The notes under the pieces were generated by a model. The model was not told the DNA's origin. It was given only the letters and a program-made list of their open reading frames with translations, and did not search any database. Made by a program: the position numbers and the translations under genes. A stretch of DNA of 59,410 nt from positions 1-59,410 of the forward strand of contig NZ_JACMYP010000020.1 of the NCBI RefSeq assembly GCF_020889705.1, given 5' to 3'. Source of the DNA: Bradyrhizobium altum. GTDB lineage: Bacteria; Pseudomonadota; Alphaproteobacteria; Rhizobiales; Xanthobacteraceae. How positions within the stretch are numbered: the stretch's first letter is position 1; each line of letters starts with the position of its first letter. Positions 39,715 through 48,802 of this stretch are shown here, piece after piece.

Positions 39715-41034
39715 TCACGCAGCTTCGGCGAAGGTCCAACGGTCGGGATCAGGCGTATGGCCGATCAAGGCGAGACCATAGGCGATCGATTCGAACTGGT
39801 CCGCCGAGGTCAGCCGCGCTTCGCCGAAACGCTCGGCAAACAGGCGCTGCACGGCCGGCACGAACGAGGTGCCGCCGGTCAGGAACACCTTCTCCACGTC
39901 GCGTGCGGTGATACCCGACTTTGCCAGCGCCTCGTCCACAGTTGCGCCGAGCCGCTCGATGTCGTCGGCGATCCAGGATTCGAAATCGTCGCGCGTCACG
40001 GTCGCGCCGATATCGATGCCTTGCCGGGCAAAGCGGAACTCGACGCGGTCGCGGCTCGACAGCGCGACCTTGGTGTCGGATACGGCGCGGTACAGCGCAA
40101 AGCCGAGATCATGGTCGACAATGGTGATGAAATCGTGCAGCGGCGCCGGATCGATCGCGGTGCGCGCGAGCTGCTGCAACTCGCGCAAATCGCCATTGCC
40201 CCTCATCATCGCGAGCTGATGCCAGCGCGCGAGGCTCGAATAATAGTGATTGGGGATTGGCAGCACCTTGTCGAACGAGCGGTAGTTGGTGCCCTTGCCG
40301 AGCCGCGGCGAGACGATGTGGTCGACGATGCGGTAGTCGAAGGTGTCGCCGGCGATGCCGATGCCGGAATGTCCCAGCGGCTCGGCGCGCAGCACGCCGC
40401 CCTTGCGGGAGAAGCGCATCACGGAGAAGTCGCTGGTGCCGCCGCCGAAATCGGCGACCAGCACGGTCGCATCGTGATCGAGGCTGCGCGCGAAGGAGAA
40501 CGCCGCGCCGACCGGCTCGTAGACATAGCGCGCATGGCCGGCGCCGAGCCGCTCGAACGCGGCCCGATAGCGCTGCATCGCGAGCTCGTCGTTGGGATTG
40601 CCGCCGGCAAACTTCACCGGGCGGCCGACCATGATGGTCGGCGCGCCGAGGTCGAAGCCTTCGCCGGCATGGCGCGTCAGGGTGCGCAGGAACGCCGCGA
40701 GCAAATCCTCGAACTTGTAGCGCTGCCGGAAGATCTGGGTGGTGTTGAACGCCGAGCTTGCCGCGAAGGTCTTGAACGACTGGATGAAGCGATGGATCGT
40801 GCGGCCCTCGAGGAATTGCTCGATCGCCCACGGGCCGCCCTCGGCGCGCGGATGCAGGCCGGCGCCTGGCCGGTCCTCCCAGAAGCACAGCGCGGAGACA
40901 TAGACGCTATGCGTGCGGCCGCCATGGTCGAAGCGAACAGCCTCGACACGGCCGTCGGCATCGGACAGCGCGACCACGGTGTTGCTGGTGCCAAAATCGA
41001 CGCCAATCGAGACGGCGGGCGGGGCGCTCGTCAT
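39715..41034 (-). CDS. Hsp70-family protein (YegD-like, ATPase domain only)
   Basis: A 439-residue protein covering only the actin-like nucleotide-binding domain of Hsp70. It has the phosphate-1 motif VSIGVDFGTSNTVVAL, the phosphate-2 segment VLVADFGGGTSDFSV and the adenosine-side motif VFLTGGTSFVPAVQRLF. No substrate-binding domain follows. YegD-like proteins have this form; their clients are unknown. It stands alone between the ABC-F gene and the porin gene. Confidence 0.92.
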   Translation of the reverse strand: MTSAPPAVSIGVDFGTSNTVVALSDADGRVEAVRFDHGGRTHSVYVSALCFWEDRPGAGLHPRAEGGPWAIEQFLEGRTIHRFIQSFKTFAASSAFNTTQIFRQRYKFEDLLAAFLRTLTRHAGEGFDLGAPTIMVGRPVKFAGGNPNDELAMQRYRAAFERLGAGHARYVYEPVGAAFSFARSLDHDATVLVADFGGGTSDFSVMRFSRKGGVLRAEPLGHSGIGIAGDTFDYRIVDHIVSPRLGKGTNYRSFDKVLPIPNHYYSSLARWHQLAMMRGNGDLRELQQLARTAIDPAPLHDFITIVDHDLGFALYRAVSDTKVALSSRDRVEFRFARQGIDIGATVTRDDFESWIADDIERLGATVDEALAKSGITARDVEKVFLTGGTSFVPAVQRLFAERFGEARLTSADQFESIAYGLALIGHTPDPDRWTFAEAA

Positions 41035-41155
41035 GTCATGCTCGGATTGTCTGTGAAAGGGGGCGGACCTTTAGCGGCTTTGGCCGGATTTGCCAACCCT
41101 TCCGGACGTCGCAAAGTTCACGATCCAGCGAATGACAACGGCGTCATGTGCGGTG

Positions 41156-42520
41156 TCAGAAATTCGCGACCGTCTTCAGGCCGAACACCAATGCGTTTGC
41201 GTTCCTGCTGGTCCCGCCGGGGTCGATCACGTACTGGATGTTCGGTCGCACCTGCAGGCCGGCGAGTGGCCGGTAGGTGTAGTAGAGTTCCATGACGTAT
41301 TCATTGCCCTGGACGGCGACGGGACCGAGGCCGGCCAGATTCTGCAGCTCTTCCGACCAGGCGATGCGGCTGTTGACATGGGTGGTGCCGACCGCAAATC
41401 CGATATCGTCCTCGGGTCGCAACTGGAAGGGTCCGGTATAGGTCAGGCCGCCCGCGATTTGATAATCGGTGGTGGCCGTGCGGCGGTCGGCCATGGTCGC
41501 ATTGAAGAACAGGCTGAGCATGCCCGCGGAACTCACTTGCGATGGCCGGATCACCTGCTGAACGAAGCTGACATACGCACCGTAACGCCCGCGGCTCTGC
41601 AACAGTGGTTGCCCGCTGAGGACGGCCGGGTTGCCGTTGACGTCGGTGACCACATCGGGGGCGGTCGACGTGTCGTACCAGCCGCCGAACTTGTAACTCC
41701 CCTGCAGGTTGCCGAACTTCGGCAGCCAGGCGAGCTCGGCCGGGATGAGCAGGCCGGTAGATCCCGAGTAGAATACCGGAAGCGCCGACTGCGACACCTT
41801 CAGATAATTGGGATTGGCGTCATAGACGCCGAACTGAAAATAGCCGAAGCCCGGCAAATTGAATTTCAGCCGAGTGGCCCATTGGCTGACGGGCCAGTTG
41901 TAGATGTAGTTGCCGACGAGGTTCCCGGGCTGCGCGCCGCAGAAGGTCAGGTTCTGGAAGTCGCACGCGAAGGATGCGAAATCCTCGCCGAAGGTGATGC
42001 GTCCGATCTTCCAGTCGACCAGGCCGTCGATGAATTTCTGGTCGTACCAGAACTGCGTGAGCCGCAGCGTCTGGCCGCGTCCGAACAGCTCCTGCACCTG
42101 CTGCAGCGTGCCGAGGCGCGCGTCGTCGCTCAGATTGCTGCCGTTGCGGTCGGTCCACGTGACCTGGATCGTGCCGCCGGGCACGACACCGAGCTTTGCA
42201 AGATCGAACGTGGTGCCGAAGGTCCATTGATCGGTGTAGGCGACCTGCTGCCGCTGGCCGCCCGTTGCATTGCCGGCAAGCTCGCTGGTGTAGCCGAACT
42301 GAAAATCGATGCCGGCATTCAACAGCCGGGTTCGCGCGCCGTCCCAATCGCCGAGCAGCCAGGGAATCGGTGCCGGCACCGGATTGGGCGCTGCGCCTTG
42401 AGCCGTCAGGTCGGCGGCATGTGCGACCTCACCGCCAGCGCAGACCAACATCGCCGCGAAACCCAGCCCGAGACAGAGCGCTGTCGGATGCTTCGTTCGG
42501 TCGCCGGATGACGCAAGCAT
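41156..42520 (-). CDS. oprB: Carbohydrate porin, OprB family
   Basis: A 454-residue outer-membrane beta-barrel protein. A signal peptide (LCLGLGFAAMLVCAGGEVAHA) precedes WLLGDWDGARTRLLNAGIDF, the typical OprB opening. Alternating aromatic strands follow and the C-terminus ends in Phe (LKTVANF), as outer-membrane proteins do. It starts 33 bp after the glucose dehydrogenase gene on the same strand and probably admits glucose to the periplasm for that enzyme. Confidence 0.93.
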   Translation of the reverse strand: MLASSGDRTKHPTALCLGLGFAAMLVCAGGEVAHAADLTAQGAAPNPVPAPIPWLLGDWDGARTRLLNAGIDFQFGYTSELAGNATGGQRQQVAYTDQWTFGTTFDLAKLGVVPGGTIQVTWTDRNGSNLSDDARLGTLQQVQELFGRGQTLRLTQFWYDQKFIDGLVDWKIGRITFGEDFASFACDFQNLTFCGAQPGNLVGNYIYNWPVSQWATRLKFNLPGFGYFQFGVYDANPNYLKVSQSALPVFYSGSTGLLIPAELAWLPKFGNLQGSYKFGGWYDTSTAPDVVTDVNGNPAVLSGQPLLQSRGRYGAYVSFVQQVIRPSQVSSAGMLSLFFNATMADRRTATTDYQIAGGLTYTGPFQLRPEDDIGFAVGTTHVNSRIAWSEELQNLAGLGPVAVQGNEYVMELYYTYRPLAGLQVRPNIQYVIDPGGTSRNANALVFGLKTVANF

Positions 42521-42553
42521 GACGACGCTCCCGGATTCAATGCTTTAACGACT

Positions 42554-44929
42554 TCAATCCTTCAACGCGTAGGCGATCACATAGTCACCGCGCTTGGTGC
42601 CGAACGAGCCGTGGCCGCCGGCCGCGGTGACGACGTACTGCTTGCCGCCGGCCTCGTAGCTCATCGGCGTCGATTGCGCGCCGGCGGGCAAGCGATCTTC
42701 CCAGAGCACCTTGCCGTCGCGCACGTCATAGGCGCGGATCGTGTACTCATAGGTCCCGGTGTAGAATGCGACGCCGCCGGCGGTGGTGATCGGCCCGCCG
42801 AGCATCGGCACACCCATCTTGAACGGGAGCGGCAGCGGCGTGGTGTCCCTGATCGTGCCGTTGGGATGCTGCCAGACGATCTTCATCGTCCTAAGATCGA
42901 TGGCGGCCATCGAGCCCCATGGCGGCCGGTAGCACGGCACAGATAGCGGCGACAGGAAGCTCGAGATATCCACCCCGAACGGCGTGCCGTACATCGGCTG
43001 GGTCCCGACCTCGCTGCCGACCGGCTTCTCGGCCGTCGGCGCCGGAGGGTTTTGCGGGCCGCGCGGAATGAGCCTTGAGGCGAACGGCAGCGACATCGGA
43101 TTGGCGATGGCGATCTGCCTGACAGGATCGACCGCGATGCCGCCCCACTCGAACATGCCGAGATTGCCCGGGAAGACCAGCGTGCCCTGCAACGACGGCG
43201 GCGTGAACGTGCCCTCGTAGCGCAAGCGGTGGAACATGATCCGGCACAGCAGCTGGTCGAAGATCGTGCCGCCCCACATGTCGGCACCGGTCAGCTTTGC
43301 CTCCGGTCGGAACGTCAGTTCGGAAAACGGCTGGGTCGGTGCGGAGCGGTCGCCGGGCGCAGGGCCCTGCGGCACCGGACGTTCCGGCGCCGGCACGATC
43401 AATTCGCCGGTCCTGCGGTCGACCACGAAGATGTTGCCCACCTTGGTCGGCTGGATGATCGCGGGAACGACGCCCTTCGCCGTCGTCACATCGACCAGGC
43501 TCGGTTGCGAGGGAACGTCCATGTCCCAGAGATCGTGATGCACGGTCTGGTACGACCAGACGCGCTTGCCGGTGTTGACATCCAGCGCGACGATGGAGCT
43601 GGAATAGCGCTCGACCAATGCATCGCGATTGCCGCCCCAAATGTCGGGTCCGTTGTTGCCGGTCGGGATGTAGACCAGATTCAATTTCGGATCGAACGAG
43701 GCCGTGATCCAGGAATTCGGTGACCCGTTGGTGTAATGGCGCGTCGGCGACGGCAGTGCGTTCTCGTCGGCTGCGGCGGAGTCCCAGGCCCAGACCAGCT
43801 TGCCGGTGTAGACATCGAAGCCGCGGATCACGCCCGAAGGCACTTCGACGGCGTAATTGTCGATCACCGCAGCGGCAACGACCAGGATCCTGTCGCTGAC
43901 GACCGGCGGTGAGGTCGGCTCGAAGAACCCTGCGGTCTTGATCCCCATCCCTTGCTGCAGGTCGAGGATGCCGTGATCGGCAAAGCCGTCGCAGAGCTTG
44001 CCGCTGTCGGCATCGAGCGCGATCATTCGGCCATCGTTGACGGGCAGAAAAATCCTGCGCGGGCATTCGGCGGGCGCAGGACCGCCGCTGCTGTCGACGG
44101 CACCAGCCGCGGTCTCGTGATAGGAGACGCCGCGGCAGGTCATGTGCTGGAACGTCTTGTTGTGCACAAGCTTGGGGTCGTATCGCCAGCGCTCGGTGCC
44201 GGTCGTGGCGTCGAGCGCGAACAGCACCTGGTGCTGCGAGCAGAGATAGAGCGTGTCGCGAACCTTGATCGGGGTGACCTCGAAGGTGGTCTCGCCGGAA
44301 TCCTCCGGTGTCGGCACGTCGCCGGTGCGGAAGATCCAGGCGACCTTGAGGTTGCGGACATTGTCGGGGGTAATCTGCTTCAGCGGCGAATAGCGCTGAC
44401 CGAATTGCGTGCGGCCATAGGCGCGCCAATCGCCATCGGGTTGCGGGTCGGCCTCGCTCTGCTGCACGGCAGGACCGGCTTCGGCAATCGTGCCATTGAT
44501 GTCGTGATAGCTCGACAGCAGCCCGGCCACGAGAACAGCCGCAGCCGCCACGACGCCGACCCAGAGTGGCGCGGTAGCGCGCGTGTAGGACACCGGCTCG
44601 TTTCGGGCCAGCCCGCGAACCATCACCGGTGTCAGCAGCCAGAGCGCCATCGGGAAGATGATGTCGCCGCGCGCCGCGAGCGGCCACCAGTCGAATTGCA
44701 CCTCGTAGACGGCCCAGGCCAGCGTGCCGACCAATACGATCGCAAACAGCCAGAGCGCGGAACGTCGCTGCGCCAGCAAGAGCGCAGCCGTGGCGAGAAT
44801 GCCGACGCCGATCACAATGTAGGAGATTGAGCCACCCAGTGCGGCGAGCCAGATGCCGCCGCTCGCGAGGACCAAACCGATCAAGGCGTAGACGATACCC
44901 GTGACAAAGACGGCCCTGGATCGCGGCAT
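42554..44929 (-). CDS. gcd: Membrane-bound PQQ-dependent glucose dehydrogenase
   Basis: A 791-residue quinoprotein that oxidises aldoses to aldonates in the periplasm and passes electrons to ubiquinone. The first about 145 residues hold five membrane helices. The rest is an eight-bladed PQQ propeller: DGDWRAYGRTQFGQRYSPL, LYLCSQHQVLFALDATTG, the PQQ-site TGNNGPDIWGGNRD, TADMWGG-type segments and the ending GGHGSFGTKRGDYVIAYALK. ATG 44929 (MPRSRAVFVTGIVYALIG) begins the first helix; an in-frame start 129 bases upstream lacks coding character. Expected to be co-transcribed with oprB. Confidence 0.95.
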   Translation of the reverse strand: MPRSRAVFVTGIVYALIGLVLASGGIWLAALGGSISYIVIGVGILATAALLLAQRRSALWLFAIVLVGTLAWAVYEVQFDWWPLAARGDIIFPMALWLLTPVMVRGLARNEPVSYTRATAPLWVGVVAAAAVLVAGLLSSYHDINGTIAEAGPAVQQSEADPQPDGDWRAYGRTQFGQRYSPLKQITPDNVRNLKVAWIFRTGDVPTPEDSGETTFEVTPIKVRDTLYLCSQHQVLFALDATTGTERWRYDPKLVHNKTFQHMTCRGVSYHETAAGAVDSSGGPAPAECPRRIFLPVNDGRMIALDADSGKLCDGFADHGILDLQQGMGIKTAGFFEPTSPPVVSDRILVVAAAVIDNYAVEVPSGVIRGFDVYTGKLVWAWDSAAADENALPSPTRHYTNGSPNSWITASFDPKLNLVYIPTGNNGPDIWGGNRDALVERYSSSIVALDVNTGKRVWSYQTVHHDLWDMDVPSQPSLVDVTTAKGVVPAIIQPTKVGNIFVVDRRTGELIVPAPERPVPQGPAPGDRSAPTQPFSELTFRPEAKLTGADMWGGTIFDQLLCRIMFHRLRYEGTFTPPSLQGTLVFPGNLGMFEWGGIAVDPVRQIAIANPMSLPFASRLIPRGPQNPPAPTAEKPVGSEVGTQPMYGTPFGVDISSFLSPLSVPCYRPPWGSMAAIDLRTMKIVWQHPNGTIRDTTPLPLPFKMGVPMLGGPITTAGGVAFYTGTYEYTIRAYDVRDGKVLWEDRLPAGAQSTPMSYEAGGKQYVVTAAGGHGSFGTKRGDYVIAYALKD

Positions 44930-45277
44930 GGCTGCACCAGTGCGGAAGAGGCACCGGGCTTGTCCTGCGCAAGCGCAACAGACCGCGTCCGCTTTCAAGA
45001 ACTGTGGTTCAATCAACAGCAACTTGCAACCGGGAACTGCGGCGACGATGCAACACAAGCGTGCAAAGTTGCGATATCAATTCTTGCCGAAGCAGGATCA
45101 TTCAAACTGCGCGCACTTTGTTCAACAAGGAGCAACGCCAGGTGCTTGGCGCTGACGCAGAGGTGGCGGGTCCTCAGCGAATCTTGACTCCACGCGCTCT
45201 TCCAGTTCTGCGCCGGCGCTGCTTTATACCGTTCCGCAGATCTGATCGCAGATGCCCGTCTCGCAGGAGAAGCACGA
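44930..45277. other. Divergent promoter region of gcd and a methyltransferase gene
   Basis: These 348 bp hold no convincing gene. A moderately AT-rich stretch at about 45040-45125 is the likely promoter area. I see no clear operator repeat or riboswitch fold. Confidence 0.4.
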
Positions 45278-46027
45278 ATGACATTGAACCCTACGGCCAG
45301 GAATTATCGTGTCGCGGTCGCCGCCTACGAGGCGGGCCGGCCTAGCTATCCGGCGGAGATCGTCGCCGCGCTGCCGCTGCAGGCCGCACGCTGTGTCGTC
45401 GATCTCGGAGCCGGTACCGGCAAGTTCACCCGCCTGCTGCTCCCGCATTTGTCCGAGACGGCGCGTCTGGTCGCGATCGAGCCGGTCGCCGAGATGTCGG
45501 CGAAACTCGCGAGCGAAGCAGGGATCGAGGTCACCAACACCCGCGCCGATGCGATCGGCCTCGAAACCGGCAGCGTCGATCTCGTGACCTGCGCGCAGGC
45601 GTTCCACTGGTTCGACAACGAGCCGTCGGTCGCCGAGATCGCGCGCCTCCTGCGTCCCGGCGGTACGCTTGCGCTGGTCTGGAACAACAGGGATGACCGC
45701 GCGCCATGGGTCGACGCGTTGTCGGTCATGATTGAGAAATACGCGGGAGACACACCGCGGCAACGCTCCGGGCACTGGCGCTGGATCTTGCAGGATCCCC
45801 GCTTCGTGCTCGAGAAGGAAATCGTGCAGAACCATCCGCATCGGATGCCGCGCCAGGGTGTCTATGAGCGCGTGGTGTCGACGAGCTATGTCGCCAATCT
45901 TCCCGACGCCGAAAAGGCGGCCCTTCGCGACAAGACCGACGCCATTCTGCGTGAGGCTGGCCTCGGTGATTCCGACGAGGTGGTGTTTCCTTATGTCACG
46001 CAGCTCTTCTTGCTGAAGCGGACCTAG
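45278..46027 (+). CDS. Class I SAM-dependent methyltransferase
   Basis: A 249-residue Rossmann-fold methyltransferase. The SAM-binding motif is VVDLGAGTGKFTRLLLPHL (motif I) with an acidic residue in VAIEPVAEMSAKL (motif II); LVTCAQAFHWFDNEPSVAEI and LLRPGGTLALVWNNRDD are typical of the group active on small molecules such as ubiquinone/menaquinone-like or unknown acceptors. Substrate unknown. An AGGAG site lies upstream of ATG 45278. Confidence 0.9.
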   Translation: MTLNPTARNYRVAVAAYEAGRPSYPAEIVAALPLQAARCVVDLGAGTGKFTRLLLPHLSETARLVAIEPVAEMSAKLASEAGIEVTNTRADAIGLETGSVDLVTCAQAFHWFDNEPSVAEIARLLRPGGTLALVWNNRDDRAPWVDALSVMIEKYAGDTPRQRSGHWRWILQDPRFVLEKEIVQNHPHRMPRQGVYERVVSTSYVANLPDAEKAALRDKTDAILREAGLGDSDEVVFPYVTQLFLLKRT

Positions 46028-46045
46028 AGCGCTTTCGAGACCTCG

Positions 46046-46534
46046 CTATAGCGCGGCGCGTCCCTGCTCGACGGCCTGCTTCAGGCGCGGCAGCGCCATG
46101 CGCCAATAGAATGCAACATGCTTCGCGCCGGAGTCGGCGCCGATTTCCCACCCGTTCCCGCGGCGGACCGGCGACGGCGGCACCTGCTGGATCACGGTCA
46201 GCACCGTCTCGCCGCCGCTAGTCGCGAGCGTCATCGTGACCGTTGCATAGGATTGCGGAACATCCGGCAGGCCGGAGACCTGCGACCAGTAGGAATATTC
46301 GAGCCGTGACGGCGGCTCGACATGGATGGTACGACCTTTGTCGCGATAGCGCTTCGCGCCGATCTCGGCCTCGATCTCGATCGATGCGCCAATCTGCCAA
46401 TCGGTGTTGAAATGCGCGTTGCGCCATGTCTCGCCCGCTTTGGGATCCGTGATCGCGTCCCACACCTGCATTGGCTGCGCGGTGATCCGGATCGATTCGG
46501 TGACAGTCTGCAAGACCGAGGTTTCGTTCGTCAT
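46046..46534 (-). CDS. SRPBCC/AHSA1-like domain protein
   Basis: A 162-residue START-like (SRPBCC) protein that probably binds a hydrophobic ligand. The opening ESIRITAQPMQVWDAITDPK, the central EIEAEIGAKRYRDKGRTIH and the ending AFYWRMALPRLKQAVEQG follow the AHSA1 pattern. It lies seven bases downstream of the LysR-type gene on the same strand and may be co-expressed. ATG 46534 is used. Confidence 0.85.
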   Translation of the reverse strand: MTNETSVLQTVTESIRITAQPMQVWDAITDPKAGETWRNAHFNTDWQIGASIEIEAEIGAKRYRDKGRTIHVEPPSRLEYSYWSQVSGLPDVPQSYATVTMTLATSGGETVLTVIQQVPPSPVRRGNGWEIGADSGAKHVAFYWRMALPRLKQAVEQGRAAL

Positions 46535-46541
46535 CAAATGC

Positions 46542-47498
46542 TCACTTGTCGCTTACGACTTTCCATTTCCCATCCGCACCACGCCGCAATGCCGGATCGC
46601 CGATGCGGATGTGTTGCGCGAGAAAGTCGATGAAGGCGCGCACCCGCGCCGGCAGCGGGCCGGCATGGCCGACATAGACCGCGTGGATGTCCTCGCGATC
46701 GCCGGGATTGAGGTTTTGCAGCACCGGCACCAAACGTCCGGCCTCGATGTCGGGACCGATATGGAACAGCGCCAGCCGTCCGAGCCCGATGCCGCCGAGC
46801 GTGAGTTGGCGCGCGGCTTCGCCGTCGCTGACGCGGGCGACCGGCGGCGGCAACGCCTCCTCGATTTTTTCGGCGCGGCGGAACGGCCAGCCGCGGATGC
46901 TGCGCGGAAAGGTCCAGCCGATGCCGCGATGGGCGGCGAGGTCCGCCGGGGTCTTCGGCGTGCCGAAGCGTGCGAGATAGGACGGCGCGGCGACCACCAC
47001 CATGCGGCTGGTGCCGAGCTTGCGTGCGATCAGCCGCGAGGCGCCGAGCGGGCCGGCGCGGATCGCGACGTCGGCGCGCGCCTGCATCAAATCGACCAGC
47101 GTGTCGGTCAGCACGATGTCGAGCGTGATGTCCGGATGTTCGCGCATGAAGCGCGGCAGCAGCGGCATCACATGCAGCATGCCGAACGGGATGTTGCTGT
47201 TCACGGTGAGGTGGCCGCGCGGCACGCATGAGGCGGCCTCGCGTTCGGCCTCGTCGATGTCGGCGAGGATGCGTTGGGCGCGCTGATAGAAGGCCTGGCC
47301 CTCCTCGGTGAGCTGCAGCTTGCGGGTGGTGCGGTTGACCAGTCGCGTGCCGAGCCGCGTCTCGAGCCGGGAAACCAGCTTGCTGACGCCCGACGGCGTC
47401 TGGCGCAGGCTGTTCGCCGCAGCCGTGAAGCCGCCGAGATCGACGACGCGGACGAACACGTCCATCTCGCCGGAGCGGTTGGTGTCTGTTCGGGGCAT
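46542..47498 (-). CDS. LysR family transcriptional regulator
   Basis: A 318-residue LysR-type regulator. The N-terminal winged helix (EMDVFVRVVDLGGFTAAANS, TPSGVSKLVSRLETRLGTRL) is followed by the LysR substrate-binding domain. It is divergent from the MFS gene, 100 bp away, and by the usual LysR logic controls that gene and perhaps the aldo/keto reductase beyond it. The inducer is not evident. Confidence 0.93.
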   Translation of the reverse strand: MPRTDTNRSGEMDVFVRVVDLGGFTAAANSLRQTPSGVSKLVSRLETRLGTRLVNRTTRKLQLTEEGQAFYQRAQRILADIDEAEREAASCVPRGHLTVNSNIPFGMLHVMPLLPRFMREHPDITLDIVLTDTLVDLMQARADVAIRAGPLGASRLIARKLGTSRMVVVAAPSYLARFGTPKTPADLAAHRGIGWTFPRSIRGWPFRRAEKIEEALPPPVARVSDGEAARQLTLGGIGLGRLALFHIGPDIEAGRLVPVLQNLNPGDREDIHAVYVGHAGPLPARVRAFIDFLAQHIRIGDPALRRGADGKWKVVSDK

Positions 47499-47598
47499 CT
47501 TGAATTCACGTCACAAATGATTGGATTGCGGTCATTCTAATCCTTATCGGTCCGGACCGCTATGTCGCATTGCGGAATCCTTCCATCCGGAGCGACAC

Positions 47599-48780
47599 AT
47601 GCCCGCTGCAGTCCTTGCCTTGACCGCCGGTGCCTTTGGCATCGGCACCACCGAATTCCTCATCATGGGGCTGTTGCTGCAGGTCGCCGCCGACATGCAG
47701 GTGTCGGTCTCCGCGGCGGGCCTGTTGATCTCCGGCTACGCGCTCGGCGTGTTCGTCGGTGCGCCGATCCTGACGCTGGCCACGCGGCGGATGCCGCGCA
47801 AGGCGGTGCTGCTGGCGCTGATGGCGATCTTCACGCTCGGCAACGCGGCCTGCGCGCTGGCGCCGAACTACGAGTTGCTGATGGCGGCGCGCATTTTGAC
47901 CTCGCTGGCGCACGGCACCTTCTTCGGCGTCGGCTCGGTGGTCGCGACAAGCCTCGTGCCGGAGGACAAGCGCGCGTCGGCGATCGCCACGATGTTCATC
48001 GGCCTGACGGTCGCGACCTTGCTCGGCGTTCCCTTCGGCGCATGGTTCGGCCTGATGCTCGGCTGGCGCGCGGCGTTCTGGGCCGTGGCGGTGATCGGCG
48101 TGATCGCGTTCATCGTGCTGGCCGTGCTGGTCCCCGGCCATGTCGGAGCCAACGACAAGCCCGTGCAACTGCGCGAGGAGCTTGCCGTGCTCGGCCGCCC
48201 GCAGGTCCTGCTCGGGCTTGCCATGACGGTGTTCGGCTTCGGCGGGCTGTTCGCGGTCTTCACCTATGTGCAGCCGATCCTGACCTGGCTCACCGGATTT
48301 TCCGACGCCGCGGTGTCGCCGATCCTGCTGGTGTTCGGTGCCGGGCTTGCGATCGGCAATGTCGCGGGCGGACGGCTCGCCGACAAGGGAGTTGCGCGTG
48401 CGCTGCTGGTGTCGCTCGGTGGCCTCGCCGCCGTCCTCGTCGCGCTGGCGGTGGTGATCTCGATCAAGGCGTTGGCGGTCGCACTGTTGTTCGTGCTCGG
48501 CATCGCCGCGTTCGCGACCGTCGCGCCGCTGCAGCTCCGCGTGCTCGAAGCCGCCGGCGTGGAAGGGCGGACGCTGGCTTCCAGCCTGAACATCGCGGCC
48601 TTCAATCTCGGCAACGCGCTCGGCGCTTGGGTCGGCGGCGTCACCATCGATCGCGGTCTTGGTCTCGGCGCGCTGCCGCTGGTGGCCGCCGTCATCACCG
48701 CGGTCGGGCTGCTGCTCGCGCTGTGGAGCCTGCGCCTCGACCGGCCAGTCGTCCTCGCCACGCAGTGCCCTGCCGAATGA
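47599..48780 (+). CDS. MFS transporter, AraJ/DHA1 type
   Basis: A 393-residue major facilitator with twelve hydrophobic helices. Motif-rich segments include GTTEFLIMGLLLQVAADMQV at the start, ATRRMPRKAVLLALM (motif A) and GGRLADKGVARALL in the second half. The family (AraJ-like) exports sugars or drugs; substrate unknown. ATG 47599 is preceded by GGAGCG. An aldo/keto reductase gene follows after 22 bp. Confidence 0.92.
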   Translation: MPAAVLALTAGAFGIGTTEFLIMGLLLQVAADMQVSVSAAGLLISGYALGVFVGAPILTLATRRMPRKAVLLALMAIFTLGNAACALAPNYELLMAARILTSLAHGTFFGVGSVVATSLVPEDKRASAIATMFIGLTVATLLGVPFGAWFGLMLGWRAAFWAVAVIGVIAFIVLAVLVPGHVGANDKPVQLREELAVLGRPQVLLGLAMTVFGFGGLFAVFTYVQPILTWLTGFSDAAVSPILLVFGAGLAIGNVAGGRLADKGVARALLVSLGGLAAVLVALAVVISIKALAVALLFVLGIAAFATVAPLQLRVLEAAGVEGRTLASSLNIAAFNLGNALGAWVGGVTIDRGLGLGALPLVAAVITAVGLLLALWSLRLDRPVVLATQCPAE

Positions 48781-48802
48781 GCCGGATCAAAGGAGTATGA
48801 CC

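Noticed and set aside
44930..45058. Longer N-terminus for glucose dehydrogenase starting at 45058
   Set aside because: The extra 43 residues are Cys-rich and non-conserved; the family starts right before the first membrane helix, at 44929.
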